Under the pieces are notes generated by a model. The model was not told where the DNA came from. It saw only the letters and a list, made by a program, of their open reading frames with translations, and searched no databases. A stretch of DNA of 54,223 nucleotides from an uncultured Collinsella sp. (GTDB lineage: Bacteria; Actinomycetota; Coriobacteriia; Coriobacteriales; Coriobacteriaceae). This document shows positions 45,443 through 54,036 of this stretch, piece by piece. The stretch covers positions 1 to 54,223 of the forward strand of contig CAAERJ010000036.1 of assembly GCA_900758375.1 (NCBI GenBank), in the 5' to 3' direction. The translations under genes were made by a program, and so were the position numbers. Position 1 is the stretch's first letter. Each line of letters starts with the position of its first letter.

Positions 45443-45865
45443 TTACAGCGTACTACCCACGACCTCGATTATGGCAAATATCGGCACTAAAAACGGCAGC
45501 AAAGGCAGGGAGCGTGATTTTGCAATGAGACAGGCGGCGGCAAGGGTCAGAAGCGCAACCCCAAACGCGACGACACCACCCAAGGGATCGAGGGTACAAA
45601 GGGCAAAGAGCGCCTTGGCGTCCCCCATGCCAATGCCGGGAGCATGGCGAATACGACGCCAGAGCGACTCAGTAAGCACAAGGGCAAGGTAGACGATAAC
45701 CGCAAGACCGGCGTGGTCAAGCGCCGTGTTAACACCCTTGTCGAGCCAAACGCCCGCAAACGCCGCCACCGCACACGCACCGGCAAGTTCATTGGGAAAC
45801 CGCCGCTCACGGGCATCAATCGCCGCGCCAACAAAGATGCAAATCCAAAACGGGATATAGATTAT
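45443..45865 (-). CDS. Type IV prepilin peptidase (A24), start codon unclear
   Basis: A membrane aspartyl protease that trims prepilin-type signals. About 140 residues with the two catalytic-Asp motifs: AAIDARERRFPNE near residue 17 and GMGDAKALFAL near residue 78, and four or five helices. This suits the short CpaA/TadV class. A strong AAGGAGG lies at about 45872-45878, but no ATG, GTG or TTG follows in frame; the first codons are ATA (45865) and ATC (45862). An upstream TTG at 45910 would run through a hairpin repeat. I give the ATA position as the working start. No pilus genes are nearby. Confidence 0.72.
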   Translation of the reverse strand: MIYIPFWICIFVGAAIDARERRFPNELAGACAVAAFAGVWLDKGVNTALDHAGLAVIVYLALVLTESLWRRIRHAPGIGMGDAKALFALCTLDPLGGVVAFGVALLTLAAACLIAKSRSLPLLPFLVPIFAIIEVVGSTL

Positions 45866-45897
45866 CGAACACCTCCTTGGGCAGCAGCTCAAACGCA

Positions 45898-45936
45898 AAA
45901 ACCACCACAAAGGTACTGTCCATTTGTGGTGGTTTT
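45898..45936. repeat. AACCACCACAAA hairpin, copy 1
   Basis: 14-bp perfect arms (AAAACCACCACAAA) surround an 11-base loop GGTACTGTCCA. The A/T ends make it a bidirectional terminator in form. It follows the GT2 stop by nine bases and touches the upstream part of the prepilin-peptidase gene. Same arm sequence as the element at 53535. Confidence 0.88.
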
Positions 45937-45944
45937 GATCGTAG

Positions 45945-47240
45945 TTATTTGGCGCCTTGCATGACCTCGTCGAGGGTAACGCTTACGGCGTGCTGCGTCG
46001 GCACCCAGTCGACCTTCAGGAACAGAGCAGCCACCGTGATGGGGATATAGCTGAACATAAAGATCGGGAAGGTAAACAGGTTGGTCACCAGACGCCACTT
46101 TTGCGCACAGTGAATGTGCTTGTACTCAAAGATGGTCGTAAGCAGCGCCAGGATAAAGAAGGTCTGATATATCATGGCGAAGGTCATAATGAGCGAAGCG
46201 GCGCACGCCTGCATCTCGACTTCGGTAGCCAGGAAGCCGTGCGAAAGACCGCCCACGACGAGAAACGTGGCATTGGCGAGCATCGAGATCAGCGATAGCA
46301 GCATACCCGGGGCGATCGTCATAAACATGTCGTAGGCGGCAAAGCGATGATAGCGGAAGGTCGATTTGACAAGATGCTTACCGTAGGTAAAGAACACCTG
46401 GTAGAAGCCCTTGGTCCAACGCATACGCTGTTTCCAGGACGCCTTAAACGTCACGGGCTGTTCGTCAAAGAACTCCGCCGGTGCATAGCCAATGCGAATG
46501 CCGTGAATGGCGCAGAACGTGGTGAACTGAATATCCTCGGTCAGCGTATGGAACTGCCAACCGTGCATGCCCTCGATCACGCTCGCCGAGATAAGGTAAC
46601 CCGAACCCGAGACAGCGCAGGACGTCTTGCAGATATTACGCGCGTTGTTGAGAAAGCGCGCCTCTCGCAGATACCACGTAGCATTAGCCGCCGAGATCCA
46701 CGAGCTGCCGAAGTTCTTGGAGTTGCGATAGCTCGTGACCACATGGAAGCCCTGATCAAAGGCATCGTTCATCTTGGAGACGTAATCGCGGGCGATGACG
46801 TTATCGGCATCGAAGATAAAGTAGCCTTCAAACGTATCGGGATACTCGTTAAGGATGCGGTCGAAGCCAAAGTCCATGACCCAGCTCTTGCCCTTGCGGG
46901 CAAGGTCATTGCGCTCATAAACGACAGCGCCCGCCTCGCGCGCGAGCTGCGCCGTGTTGTCGGTGCAGGCGTCGGCGACCACAAAGACCTCGATAAGCTC
47001 GGACGGATAATCCTGGTCCTTGATGGAGCGAACGAGGTTGGCGATCACAGCCTCCTCGTTATGCGCCGCGATAAAGAAGGCATAGCGGTGGAGTTTTTTG
47101 GCCTTGGGAGGCGCGACCTCGCCACGAAGAGCGCCGATGACAAAGAAGACCACCTGGTACAGAAAGCAGACCGTGAGCAGCGTGACGACAATCTGGTTGA
47201 AGATCACGATGGGTGTGTTGGTTTGTAAAAAGGCGAGCAT
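45945..47240 (-). CDS. Membrane GT2-family glycosyltransferase
   Basis: A 431-residue processive-type glycosyltransferase. It has an N-terminal helix (residues 10-35), a GT-A domain with AAHNEEAVIANLV near residue 62, the DxD-type FDADN near residue 145, TLTEDIQF near residue 235 and QRMRW near residue 270 (a Q/RxxRW motif), then four C-terminal helices. It resembles synthases of N-acetylglucosamine or beta-glucan polymers. No polysaccharide operon is present to name the product. GGGAG precedes the ATG at 47240. Confidence 0.88.
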   Translation of the reverse strand: MLAFLQTNTPIVIFNQIVVTLLTVCFLYQVVFFVIGALRGEVAPPKAKKLHRYAFFIAAHNEEAVIANLVRSIKDQDYPSELIEVFVVADACTDNTAQLAREAGAVVYERNDLARKGKSWVMDFGFDRILNEYPDTFEGYFIFDADNVIARDYVSKMNDAFDQGFHVVTSYRNSKNFGSSWISAANATWYLREARFLNNARNICKTSCAVSGSGYLISASVIEGMHGWQFHTLTEDIQFTTFCAIHGIRIGYAPAEFFDEQPVTFKASWKQRMRWTKGFYQVFFTYGKHLVKSTFRYHRFAAYDMFMTIAPGMLLSLISMLANATFLVVGGLSHGFLATEVEMQACAASLIMTFAMIYQTFFILALLTTIFEYKHIHCAQKWRLVTNLFTFPIFMFSYIPITVAALFLKVDWVPTQHAVSVTLDEVMQGAK

Positions 47241-47322
47241 GCAGGCTCCCAGCAACGCGTTACGTAAACAATCGTATATCTTACCGCAGGCTTACCGAGT
47301 TCAAGAAACCACCTAATACTGG

Positions 47323-48336
47323 CTAGGCTTCGAGCAGACCGAGCTGCGGGACAATTTCGTCACCGGCGGCAGTGCGGCCGAGCGAACGCGGGGCCAGGTC
47401 ATCCAGAACCGCGGCAAGGTCCCACGGCAGCTCATCACGGCACTCAATGCGCTCTCCCGTCACGGGATGGTCGAACGCCACACGCCAGGAATGAAGGAAC
47501 TGCCTGGTCAGACCCTGATCGGCGCGCGCGTCGCACTTGCCGTAGAGCGGATCGCCCACGCAGGCGTGGTTGATATGGCGCATGTGCACGCGAATCTGAT
47601 GCGTGCGGCCCGTAAACAAGTGGCACTCGACGAGCGTATAGCCGTCGTCAAAACGCGTGGAATCAAAGCGCTCGAGCACCTTAAAAGTCGTGATGGCCTG
47701 GCGCGCAAAGGGGTCATCGGAAACCGCCATCTTCACGCGGTCGCGCGTCGATCGGGCAATACCAGTGTTGATAGTGCCCTCATCCATGGCGATGTGCCCG
47801 TGAACGAGCGTGATATAGCGACGGTCGAGCGTGCGCGTGCGGATGAGATTTTGAAGCGCGCGCTGGGTGTCGTCGTCCTTTGCCGCAAGCATGAGACCCG
47901 AGGTATCGCGATCCAGGCGATGCACAATACCGGGGCGGTCCTCGCCCTGCACGGTGCCCAGATGGTCGATACCGCAGTGATAGACCAGGGCATTCGCGAG
48001 CGTACCGCTCTCATGACCATGCGCAGGATGGCACACCAGGCCGCGCTGCTTGGAGAGTACAATGAGATAATCGTCCTCATAGCGAATGTCGAGCGGGATG
48101 GCTTCGGGAATCACGTCAGTCGGATCGTGCGGCTCGGGAAGGTCGACCGAGATGCGGTCACCGGAGCGCACGGCATACTTTTTTGACAGGCAGGTCTCGC
48201 CGTTGACGGCAACGGCACCGCCCTCGATCAGATGCGCACAGGCAGAGCGCGTGGGACAGCCATCGTTGGCACCCAGATAGGCGTCAAGACGCTGACCAGC
48301 GGAATCGTCGGCAACGAGAATATGGATGTCGGCCAT
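47323..48336 (-). CDS. RluA/RluD-family rRNA pseudouridine synthase
   Basis: Isomerises uridines in 23S rRNA. The 337-residue protein has an N-terminal S4 domain (GQRLDAYLGA) and the catalytic motif IVHRLDRDTSGLMLAAK near residue 139 with its essential Asp, then GRTHQIRVHMRHI near residue 236. The ATG overlaps the lspA stop by one base (TAATG). This lspA-rluD pairing is widespread in bacteria. The C-terminal extension of about 30 residues is not recognised. Confidence 0.93.
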   Translation of the reverse strand: MADIHILVADDSAGQRLDAYLGANDGCPTRSACAHLIEGGAVAVNGETCLSKKYAVRSGDRISVDLPEPHDPTDVIPEAIPLDIRYEDDYLIVLSKQRGLVCHPAHGHESGTLANALVYHCGIDHLGTVQGEDRPGIVHRLDRDTSGLMLAAKDDDTQRALQNLIRTRTLDRRYITLVHGHIAMDEGTINTGIARSTRDRVKMAVSDDPFARQAITTFKVLERFDSTRFDDGYTLVECHLFTGRTHQIRVHMRHINHACVGDPLYGKCDARADQGLTRQFLHSWRVAFDHPVTGERIECRDELPWDLAAVLDDLAPRSLGRTAAGDEIVPQLGLLEA

Positions 48337-48935
48337 TAGCGCTCATTCCTTTCGCGAATCTTGCGGGCACGCTCCCCACGCTGCTTAGCTTTGCGTTTGG
48401 CTCGGGCCTCGTCACGGGCGTTGAGCTCGGCAGTCGCATCGACCTCGCGAGCGGCGGGACTCAAGAACATGTAACCAATGAGCGCCAGCACGACGCCGAC
48501 CGTAATGCCGATATCAGCCACGTTAAAGACAGGAAAGTCGATGAACGTGGTGGCAATGAAATCGGTCACGAAGCCAAAGGCGAGGCGGTCGATCGCGTTA
48601 CCGATGGCGCCGCCCGCAACCATAGCCATGCCTACAACCTCAAGATGGGCGAGCTGGGGCGCACGAACGAGGTACACGGCAATAGCGATAATGACCGCCA
48701 ACGCCAGCACGGCAAACGCGATGCCATGCCCCTCACCCATGCTAAAGGCGGCTCCGATATTGCGAACAAACAGGAAATCGATCACGCTGGGAATAACGGT
48801 CATATGCAGGGCATCGCCCACGGAACGAACCGCAAGCTTGGTCAGCTGGTCAACGAGCAACACAACGAGCGCCACGCCACCAGCAACACCCAACCGCCAA
48901 CGCAAAGGCGGCGTCATATCCGCACCACGACCCAA
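48336..48935 (-). CDS. lspA: Lipoprotein signal peptidase (signal peptidase II)
   Basis: Cleaves signal peptides of lipoproteins within the membrane. Four helices, with catalytic Asps in GNAIDRLAFGFVTDFI near residue 118 and FNVADIGIT near residue 140. A TTG at 48935 has AGGGG six bases upstream and is taken as start (199 residues); an ATG at 48917 is the alternative. A 40-residue, highly charged tail (RAKRKAKQRGERARKIRERNER in part) extends beyond the usual end. Confidence 0.92.
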   Translation of the reverse strand: MGRGADMTPPLRWRLGVAGGVALVVLLVDQLTKLAVRSVGDALHMTVIPSVIDFLFVRNIGAAFSMGEGHGIAFAVLALAVIIAIAVYLVRAPQLAHLEVVGMAMVAGGAIGNAIDRLAFGFVTDFIATTFIDFPVFNVADIGITVGVVLALIGYMFLSPAAREVDATAELNARDEARAKRKAKQRGERARKIRERNER

Positions 48936-49044
48936 AGAAATCCCCTACCCTCAAAAATCGAATTACGTTTAATGCAAAGAACCATCTTATATTGCCATAC
49001 GCTGAACGCACGACATATACACCAACGCAAGCGAAATAACCAGC

Positions 49045-49084
49045 TAAAAACGAAAGCGGCATCCCGAAAAACAGAATGCCGCTT
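49045..49084 (-). terminator. Terminator after ileS
   Basis: On the minus strand AAGCGGCAT and ATGCCGCTT form a 9-bp stem around a 13-base loop, followed by TCGTTTTT. It lies about 70 bp after the ileS stop and is separate from the repeat at 49099. Confidence 0.85.
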
Positions 49085-49098
49085 GAATGTGACACAGG

Positions 49099-49154
49099 TA
49101 GTCAATGGGGACGTTCTTGTTAGACTAGTCGTTTAAGAACGTCCCCAACGACTA
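49099..49154. repeat. GGGGACGTTCTT inverted repeat overlapping the ileS stop codon
   Basis: Arms of 20 bp with two mismatches surround a 16-base loop. The right arm covers the ileS stop codon at 49152-49154. It is related to the element at 4682; positions that differ in one arm are matched by changes in the other. Confidence 0.85.
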
Positions 49155-51956
49155 GTTCAGCGCCTCCGCGCAGCGCTTACAGATCTGCGCGTGGCCGTTG
49201 TACTCGCCGACGGTGGTGCGATAGTTCCAGCAACGGTCGCAGCACTCGCCCTCGGCAGCCTCGATGGCAACGGAGAGCTCCTCACCCTGGGTCAGCTCAA
49301 CATCGGAGACGATGTAGAACTCGGCCAGGTCGACCGCCTTGTCGCCGGTCAACAGCGCATACATCTCAGCGGGAACGACCGCCTTGACACGGACCTGCTG
49401 GCTCTTGGTGAAGGTGCCGGCGGAGCGGGCATCCTCAAGGGCCTTGGTCACGGCGCTACGGAGCTCGAGCGAAGCCTCGAGCACGCCCTCGAACTCATTG
49501 GCCTCGTCGACCGTGATGGGCGACTTGTACCAATCGAGCAGCGCGGCGTACTTCTGGTGGTCGACGCAGCCGGCGGGCGCATAGGCCATGGCCTCATCGA
49601 CGGTGTAGGACAGGATCGGCTGCAAATCGCGCATGAGCATCGAGAAGAGCTCGGCGAGCACGGTCTGGGCGCTGCGGCGCTCGAGCGAGCCGGGCTTTTC
49701 GCAGTACAGACGGTCCTTCAGGGCGTCGAGGTACACGTTGGAAAGCTCGGTAACCACGAAGTCGTAGAGCGCACGGTAGGCGCGCGGGAACTCGTAGCTG
49801 GCGTAGGCATCGTCGACCTCGGCCTGAACCTGGGTCAGACGGGCAACCATGAGCTTGTCGAGCGGCAGCAGGTCGGCAAAGGCGACGCCGTCGGTCTCGG
49901 GCTCAAACTGACCCTCGAGCTCGGAGAGCAGGAAGCGCAGCGTGTTGCGGAAACGACGGTAGGCATCGGACGTACGAGCAAGGATCTCGTGGTCGATGGA
50001 GACATCGGAGCTGGTATCGACCGAGGCGACCCACAGGCGGATGATGTCGGCGCCCATCTCGTCGCAGACCTTGTTGGGGTCGATGACGTTACCGAGCGAC
50101 TTGGACATCTTGCGGCCCTGGCCGTCGAGCGTGAAGCCCTGCGAGACGACCGCCTTGTACGGAGCATGGCCGTTGGCACCCACCGACGTGAGCAGCGAGC
50201 TCTGGAACCAACCGCGATGCTGGTCGGAGCCCTCAAGATACACGTCCGCCGGATACTCCAGCTCGGGGCGATACTCGCAGACGGCCTTCCAAGACACGCC
50301 GGAGTCCCACCACACGTCGAGGATATCCTTATCGGCCTTGAGGTGATGGCCACCGCACTTGGGGCAGACGCAGGCCTCGCCCAGGTAGCTCTCGGGAGCG
50401 TCGGTAAACCAGGCGTCGGAGCCCTTCTCGTGGAAGAGCTTGATGACGGCGTCGAGCGTGGCATCGTTCATGACCTTCTCGCCGCAGTCGGCGCAGGTGT
50501 AGCTGGGGATAGGCACGCCCCAGTTGCGCTGACGGCTGATGCACCAGTCGGGACGCTGCTCGACCATGGCACCGATGCGGTTGGCCGCGTGGGCCGGATA
50601 CCACTTGACGTTCTCGCGGACCTCTTTGCCAGCCTGCTCACGCAAACCGGTCTTGTCCATCGAGACAAACCACTGGTCGGTAGCACGGAAGAGCACCGGG
50701 TGCTTGCAGCGCCAGCAGTGCGGATAGCTGTGCGCGATCTTCTTCTCGAGGACCAGGGTGCCGCGCTCGCGCAGGAACTCGATGATGTGCGGGTTGGCCT
50801 CATCGGTATCCATACCGCTGAAGGGGCCACCGGTGCCAAACTCCTCACCGGTGTAGAACTTGCCGTCGTCATCGACCGGCATGCAGATGTCGGTGATGCC
50901 CTCCTTGAGGCAGGCAAAGTAGTCGTCGACGCCGTGGCCGGGCGAGTTGTGGACGATACCGGTACCGTCATCGACACCGACGTAATCCGCCAGCAGCGCC
51001 ACGCCCTCAACGCCGTCAAAGATCGGCTGCTTGTAGTGGATGTGGTGGAAGGTCTCGGCGGGAACCACGTAGGGCTTGCCGTCGACCATGACCGGGGTGT
51101 ACTCCCAACCAAACTCCTCACAGCACTTGGGAGCCAGGTCCTCAAGCATGACCTCGGCACGACCCTCGTGCTCAACGGCGACATAGGCGGCGCCGGGCTT
51201 AAGGGAAACGGCCTGGTCGGAGGGGATGGTCCACGGCGTGGTCGTCCAGATGATAAAGTCGACCGGGCCGTCGAAGTTCTCGAGGCCGGCGGGCTTGGAG
51301 GTCATCTCAAAGCGCACGAAGATGGACGGGCTCGTCTCATCGGAGTACTCGATCTCGGCCTCGGCGAGTGCGGTGTGGCAGTGCTTGCACCAGTGAACCG
51401 GCTTGTGGCCGCGATAGATCATGCCCTTATCGAACATGGACTTGAAGACCTCGATGTCGGCGGCGTCATGCTGGTGATAGAGCGTCAGGTAGGGGTTGTC
51501 CCAGTCGCCGAGCACGCCCAGACGACGGAAACCGGCCTTCTGCAGCTCGATGTTCTCGACAGCGAACTCGTTGCAGAGCTCACGAATCTTGGCCGTGGGG
51601 GTCTGGTTGAACTTCTCGGTACCGAGCTTCTCCTCAACCTTGTGCTCGATCGGCTGACCATGGCAGTCCCAACCGGGGACATAGGGAACCTCATAGCCCT
51701 GCATCATCCAGTAGCGGTTGATCATGTCCTTGGAGATCTTGTTCATGGCGTGGCCGATGTGGATCGGGCCGTTGGCGTACGGAGGACCGTCGTGCAGCAC
51801 GAACTTCTTGTGACCCTCGTTCTTCTTCAGAACCTGCTCGTAGACCTTGTTGTCCTGCCAGTCCTTGAGTCGCTTGGGCTCGGACTTGGAAAGACCGGCA
51901 CGCATGGGAAATCCGGTTTTGGGCAGATTCATCGTCTGCTTGTACTCGTTTGCCAC
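49152..51956 (-). CDS. ileS: Isoleucyl-tRNA synthetase
   Basis: Charges tRNA-Ile and edits valine. The 934-residue length is normal. HIGH appears in GPIHIGHAMNK near residue 60, KMSKS in GRKMSKSLGN near residue 613, and the C-terminal zinc knuckle is CDRCWNYRTTVGE...CKRC. The start is a GTG at 51956 with AAAGGGG upstream; no better ATG is near. Expression is controlled by the T-box leader at 52000-52305, which should raise synthesis when tRNA-Ile is uncharged. Confidence 0.96.
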   Translation of the reverse strand: MANEYKQTMNLPKTGFPMRAGLSKSEPKRLKDWQDNKVYEQVLKKNEGHKKFVLHDGPPYANGPIHIGHAMNKISKDMINRYWMMQGYEVPYVPGWDCHGQPIEHKVEEKLGTEKFNQTPTAKIRELCNEFAVENIELQKAGFRRLGVLGDWDNPYLTLYHQHDAADIEVFKSMFDKGMIYRGHKPVHWCKHCHTALAEAEIEYSDETSPSIFVRFEMTSKPAGLENFDGPVDFIIWTTTPWTIPSDQAVSLKPGAAYVAVEHEGRAEVMLEDLAPKCCEEFGWEYTPVMVDGKPYVVPAETFHHIHYKQPIFDGVEGVALLADYVGVDDGTGIVHNSPGHGVDDYFACLKEGITDICMPVDDDGKFYTGEEFGTGGPFSGMDTDEANPHIIEFLRERGTLVLEKKIAHSYPHCWRCKHPVLFRATDQWFVSMDKTGLREQAGKEVRENVKWYPAHAANRIGAMVEQRPDWCISRQRNWGVPIPSYTCADCGEKVMNDATLDAVIKLFHEKGSDAWFTDAPESYLGEACVCPKCGGHHLKADKDILDVWWDSGVSWKAVCEYRPELEYPADVYLEGSDQHRGWFQSSLLTSVGANGHAPYKAVVSQGFTLDGQGRKMSKSLGNVIDPNKVCDEMGADIIRLWVASVDTSSDVSIDHEILARTSDAYRRFRNTLRFLLSELEGQFEPETDGVAFADLLPLDKLMVARLTQVQAEVDDAYASYEFPRAYRALYDFVVTELSNVYLDALKDRLYCEKPGSLERRSAQTVLAELFSMLMRDLQPILSYTVDEAMAYAPAGCVDHQKYAALLDWYKSPITVDEANEFEGVLEASLELRSAVTKALEDARSAGTFTKSQQVRVKAVVPAEMYALLTGDKAVDLAEFYIVSDVELTQGEELSVAIEAAEGECCDRCWNYRTTVGEYNGHAQICKRCAEALN

Positions 51957-51999
51957 GGTACCCCTTTCTTGACATGGGCGCGCACGCCCTCTGGGCACC

Positions 52000-52305
52000 A
52001 AAAAAGCGCCCGTCCCTACAAGCTGGGACGAAGCGCCACAAAACGGGCTGCACGCCCGCAAAAGCTCTTCGCTTAACCACCCAGCTTAGATGCCCTCGCC
52101 CGCGTATTCGCGCGCTCGCATCCGTTACTCGGCTGGCCTGTATCGACGACCATCTCGGCGATATCTACTAAGACGCGCCTGTGCGGCGCGCCCGTTGGGA
52201 CCGCAGCTCCGGGGTGATTTTCATCGGTCGCATGCACGGGTTCTCAGCGCTTCCCGCTCTCTGTAGCATGCGGACGGCCGACTACTCGTCCCCATCAACG
52301 CTTAT
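52000..52305 (-). promoter_or_regulatory. T-box riboswitch of ileS (specifier AUC)
   Basis: The leader has all main T-box parts in order on the minus strand. Stem I base GGGAC/GTCCC opens with the AGTAG S-turn. The distal AG-bulge AGAGAGCGGG and closing ACCCG follow. The specifier loop GATGAAAATCACC carries ATC (52218-52216, Ile). The T-box bulge GGGTGGTTAAGCG lies near 52070-52082. The antiterminator half AAGCTGGG (52087-52080) is exactly complementary to CCCAGCTT (52027-52020), which overlaps the 5' side of a terminator (52006-52036) followed by TTTTTT. The conserved ACC of the T-box is changed to TAA. Confidence 0.92.
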
Positions 52306-52442
52306 GCGCTGTATGGTAGCACGGTCACCGCCAGCGAAAAACCCTCAACACTGGTTTTATACTTAACAAATTTCTCGCTATTACAAGCCTTCACTAGGAG
52401 CAAAATACCTGAAAGCACTTTAACTAACGAAAGAAGGCTGCT

Positions 52443-53525
52443 ATGCGCACAATTGGAATGAGTGATTATACCGTCGGCGAGGACTGCTTTGACGAGCTGC
52501 CCGCCGCACTGGCGGAGTACGGAGCGGCCAAGGTCGCGATCATCGGTGGCAAGCGGGCACTGGCCGCAGCACTTCCCGGTATCGAAGCTGCGCTGGCGGG
52601 TACCGACGTCGAGATTCTGGAGACGCGCGTCTACGGTACCAACAGTACGCGCGCCAATATCGCCAAGGTCGTAAACTCCCCCGCCTGCCAGGAAGCCGAC
52701 GTGCTCATCGCCTGCGGCGGCGGCAAGGCACTCGATACCGTCAAGACGGCGGCCATCGAGCTCAAGAAGATCGTCTTTACGGTACCGACGATTTGCTCCA
52801 ACTGCTCGGCCGCGACCGCCATTGCCGTTGTCTACAACGACGACGGCTCGCTTGAGGGCTATTCGTACCCCAACCGACCGGCGCACATCTTCATCAACCC
52901 CAAGATCATCGCCGAGGCACCGGCGGAGTACTTCTGGGCCGGCGTGGGCGATGCCCTGTCTAAGCAGCCCGAGGTCGAGTACGCCACGAGCGCCGGCAAC
53001 CTGGAGCACACCGCCGGCCTTGGCCTGGCTCTTGCCCACACCTGCTCCGAGCCGCTGTTTACCTACGGTGTTCAGGGTCTTGAGGACGTTCGTCAGAATC
53101 TGTCGAGCGAGGCCGTCAAGCAGATCGCGCTCGACATCGTGGTCAACACGGGCTATGTCTCGAACCTGACCAACCAGAACGATTACTACTACAACTCGAG
53201 CGTGGCGCACGCGTTCTACAACGCCACCTGCAGCATTCCGCGTGAGGGCACCTACCTGCACGGCGAAGTCGTAAGCCTGGGCGTGCTGGTGTTGTTCGCC
53301 TACACGGGCGACACCGAGAACCTTGAGCGCTACGCCGCCTTTAACAAGCAGATGGGGCTACCCGTGACGCTTGAGCAGGTCGGTCTTTCCGAGGCCGATA
53401 TCCCTGCCCTGTGCGAGTACGCGCACGCCACCAACGAGTGGAAGCAAGGCAACCCGGAGCCCTTCACCGACGAGAAATTCGCCGCCGCCATCAAAGCCGC
53501 CAACGCCTACGGACACACGCTCTAG
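52443..53525 (+). CDS. gldA: GldA-like glycerol dehydrogenase (iron-containing ADH superfamily)
   Basis: Likely oxidises glycerol to dihydroxyacetone with NAD, or the reverse. The 360-residue protein has the NAD motif CGGGKALDTVKTAA near residue 90, and metal-binding residues in GVGDALSK near residue 170, SVAHAFYN near residue 250 and GTYLHGEVVSLGV near residue 272. GAAGG precedes the ATG. It is a single-gene unit diverging from ileS and ending at a strong hairpin. Other polyol substrates are possible. Confidence 0.88.
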   Translation: MRTIGMSDYTVGEDCFDELPAALAEYGAAKVAIIGGKRALAAALPGIEAALAGTDVEILETRVYGTNSTRANIAKVVNSPACQEADVLIACGGGKALDTVKTAAIELKKIVFTVPTICSNCSAATAIAVVYNDDGSLEGYSYPNRPAHIFINPKIIAEAPAEYFWAGVGDALSKQPEVEYATSAGNLEHTAGLGLALAHTCSEPLFTYGVQGLEDVRQNLSSEAVKQIALDIVVNTGYVSNLTNQNDYYYNSSVAHAFYNATCSIPREGTYLHGEVVSLGVLVLFAYTGDTENLERYAAFNKQMGLPVTLEQVGLSEADIPALCEYAHATNEWKQGNPEPFTDEKFAAAIKAANAYGHTL

Positions 53526-53534
53526 CTCTAACCC

Positions 53535-53575
53535 AAAACCACCACAAAGGGGACAGGCACCTTTGTGGTGGTTTT
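53535..53575. repeat. AACCACCACAAA hairpin, copy 2
   Basis: 16-bp arms (AAAACCACCACAAAGG) surround a nine-base loop GGACAGGCA, so GGGGACAGG spans the arm and loop. It follows the GldA-like stop by nine bases and ends in TTTTT, so it should also serve as that gene's terminator. Arms match the element at 45898. Confidence 0.9.
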
Positions 53576-53691
53576 TATTGCTCCAACATTCAGTTCGTAC
53601 TCGAACCCGGTTCTTTACGAGAAAGGGTTCAGGTACGTTTTTTATCGGAAATTCTGCGGAAGGACTACTCGGAACGGTAAACAGGAACGAA

Positions 53692-53737
53692 CAAAAGGCA
53701 GGGTATCACCATGGTGATGATACCCTGCCTTTTGTTT
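53692..53737. terminator. Strong bidirectional terminator
   Basis: CAAAAGGCAGGGTATCA pairs exactly over 17 bp with its complement around an eight-base loop, with T-rich ends on both strands. No gene ends at it on the plus strand after the 53535 hairpin, so it may end a short RNA or insulate the region to the right. Confidence 0.85.
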
Positions 53738-53804
53738 TACGGGATCAAGGTCGCTTTGTGCGAACTCGATCGCCACCTATATGGCGCATTGATGGCAATT
53801 GCTA

Positions 53805-53930
53805 CGTACGTGCGCACCGGGAGCCTGTACACCTCTGGCAAGGCGTAACACACTAGACTTTGTTCCAAAGTCCGTGTGCTAAGGGGGGAGGCCCCTTAGA
53901 ATTCTTGTGGAGTGTGTACGCACGTACGCA
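53805..53930 (+). ncRNA. Possible structured non-coding RNA or leader RNA
   Basis: The 126-bp stretch folds as one closed domain. The closing helix CGTACGTGCG pairs with CGCACGTACG (53805-53814 and 53921-53930 or nearby). A second helix pairs TACAC (53828) with GTGTA. Inside are two hairpins: CACAC/GTGTG continued by GACTTT/AAAGTC (53849-53878) and CTAAGGGG/CCCCTTAG (53879-53899). It contains no reading frame of note and matches no RNA family I recognise. Strand is assumed from the downstream gene. It may be a leader of the S51 peptidase gene or a free RNA. Confidence 0.5.
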
Positions 53931-54036
53931 GGAAAACGGCAAAATTTCACTATATCGGGGCGTTCTTTCATCGGAGCGTATGGTAAACACGGCTTAGTTC
54001 AACAAATAAGAATTTATATATAAAGGAGAATACTGA
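53931..54036 (+). other. AT-rich region upstream of the S51 peptidase gene
   Basis: The sequence becomes markedly AT-rich here, for example ATTTATATATAAAGGAG just before the start codon. It should hold the promoter and ribosome site of the next gene. No clear -35/-10 pair was found. Confidence 0.5.

Noticed and set aside
49191..52076. A 961-codon open frame antisense to ileS
   Set aside because: It mirrors ileS codon by codon in a GC-rich gene, has no ribosome site and no recognisable domain. The same holds for other long antisense frames over alaS, ptsI, the PTS permease and priA.
53805..53930. Reading the 53.8 kb fold as 6S, SRP, tmRNA, RNase P or 5S RNA
   Set aside because: Lengths and hallmark sequences of these RNAs are absent.
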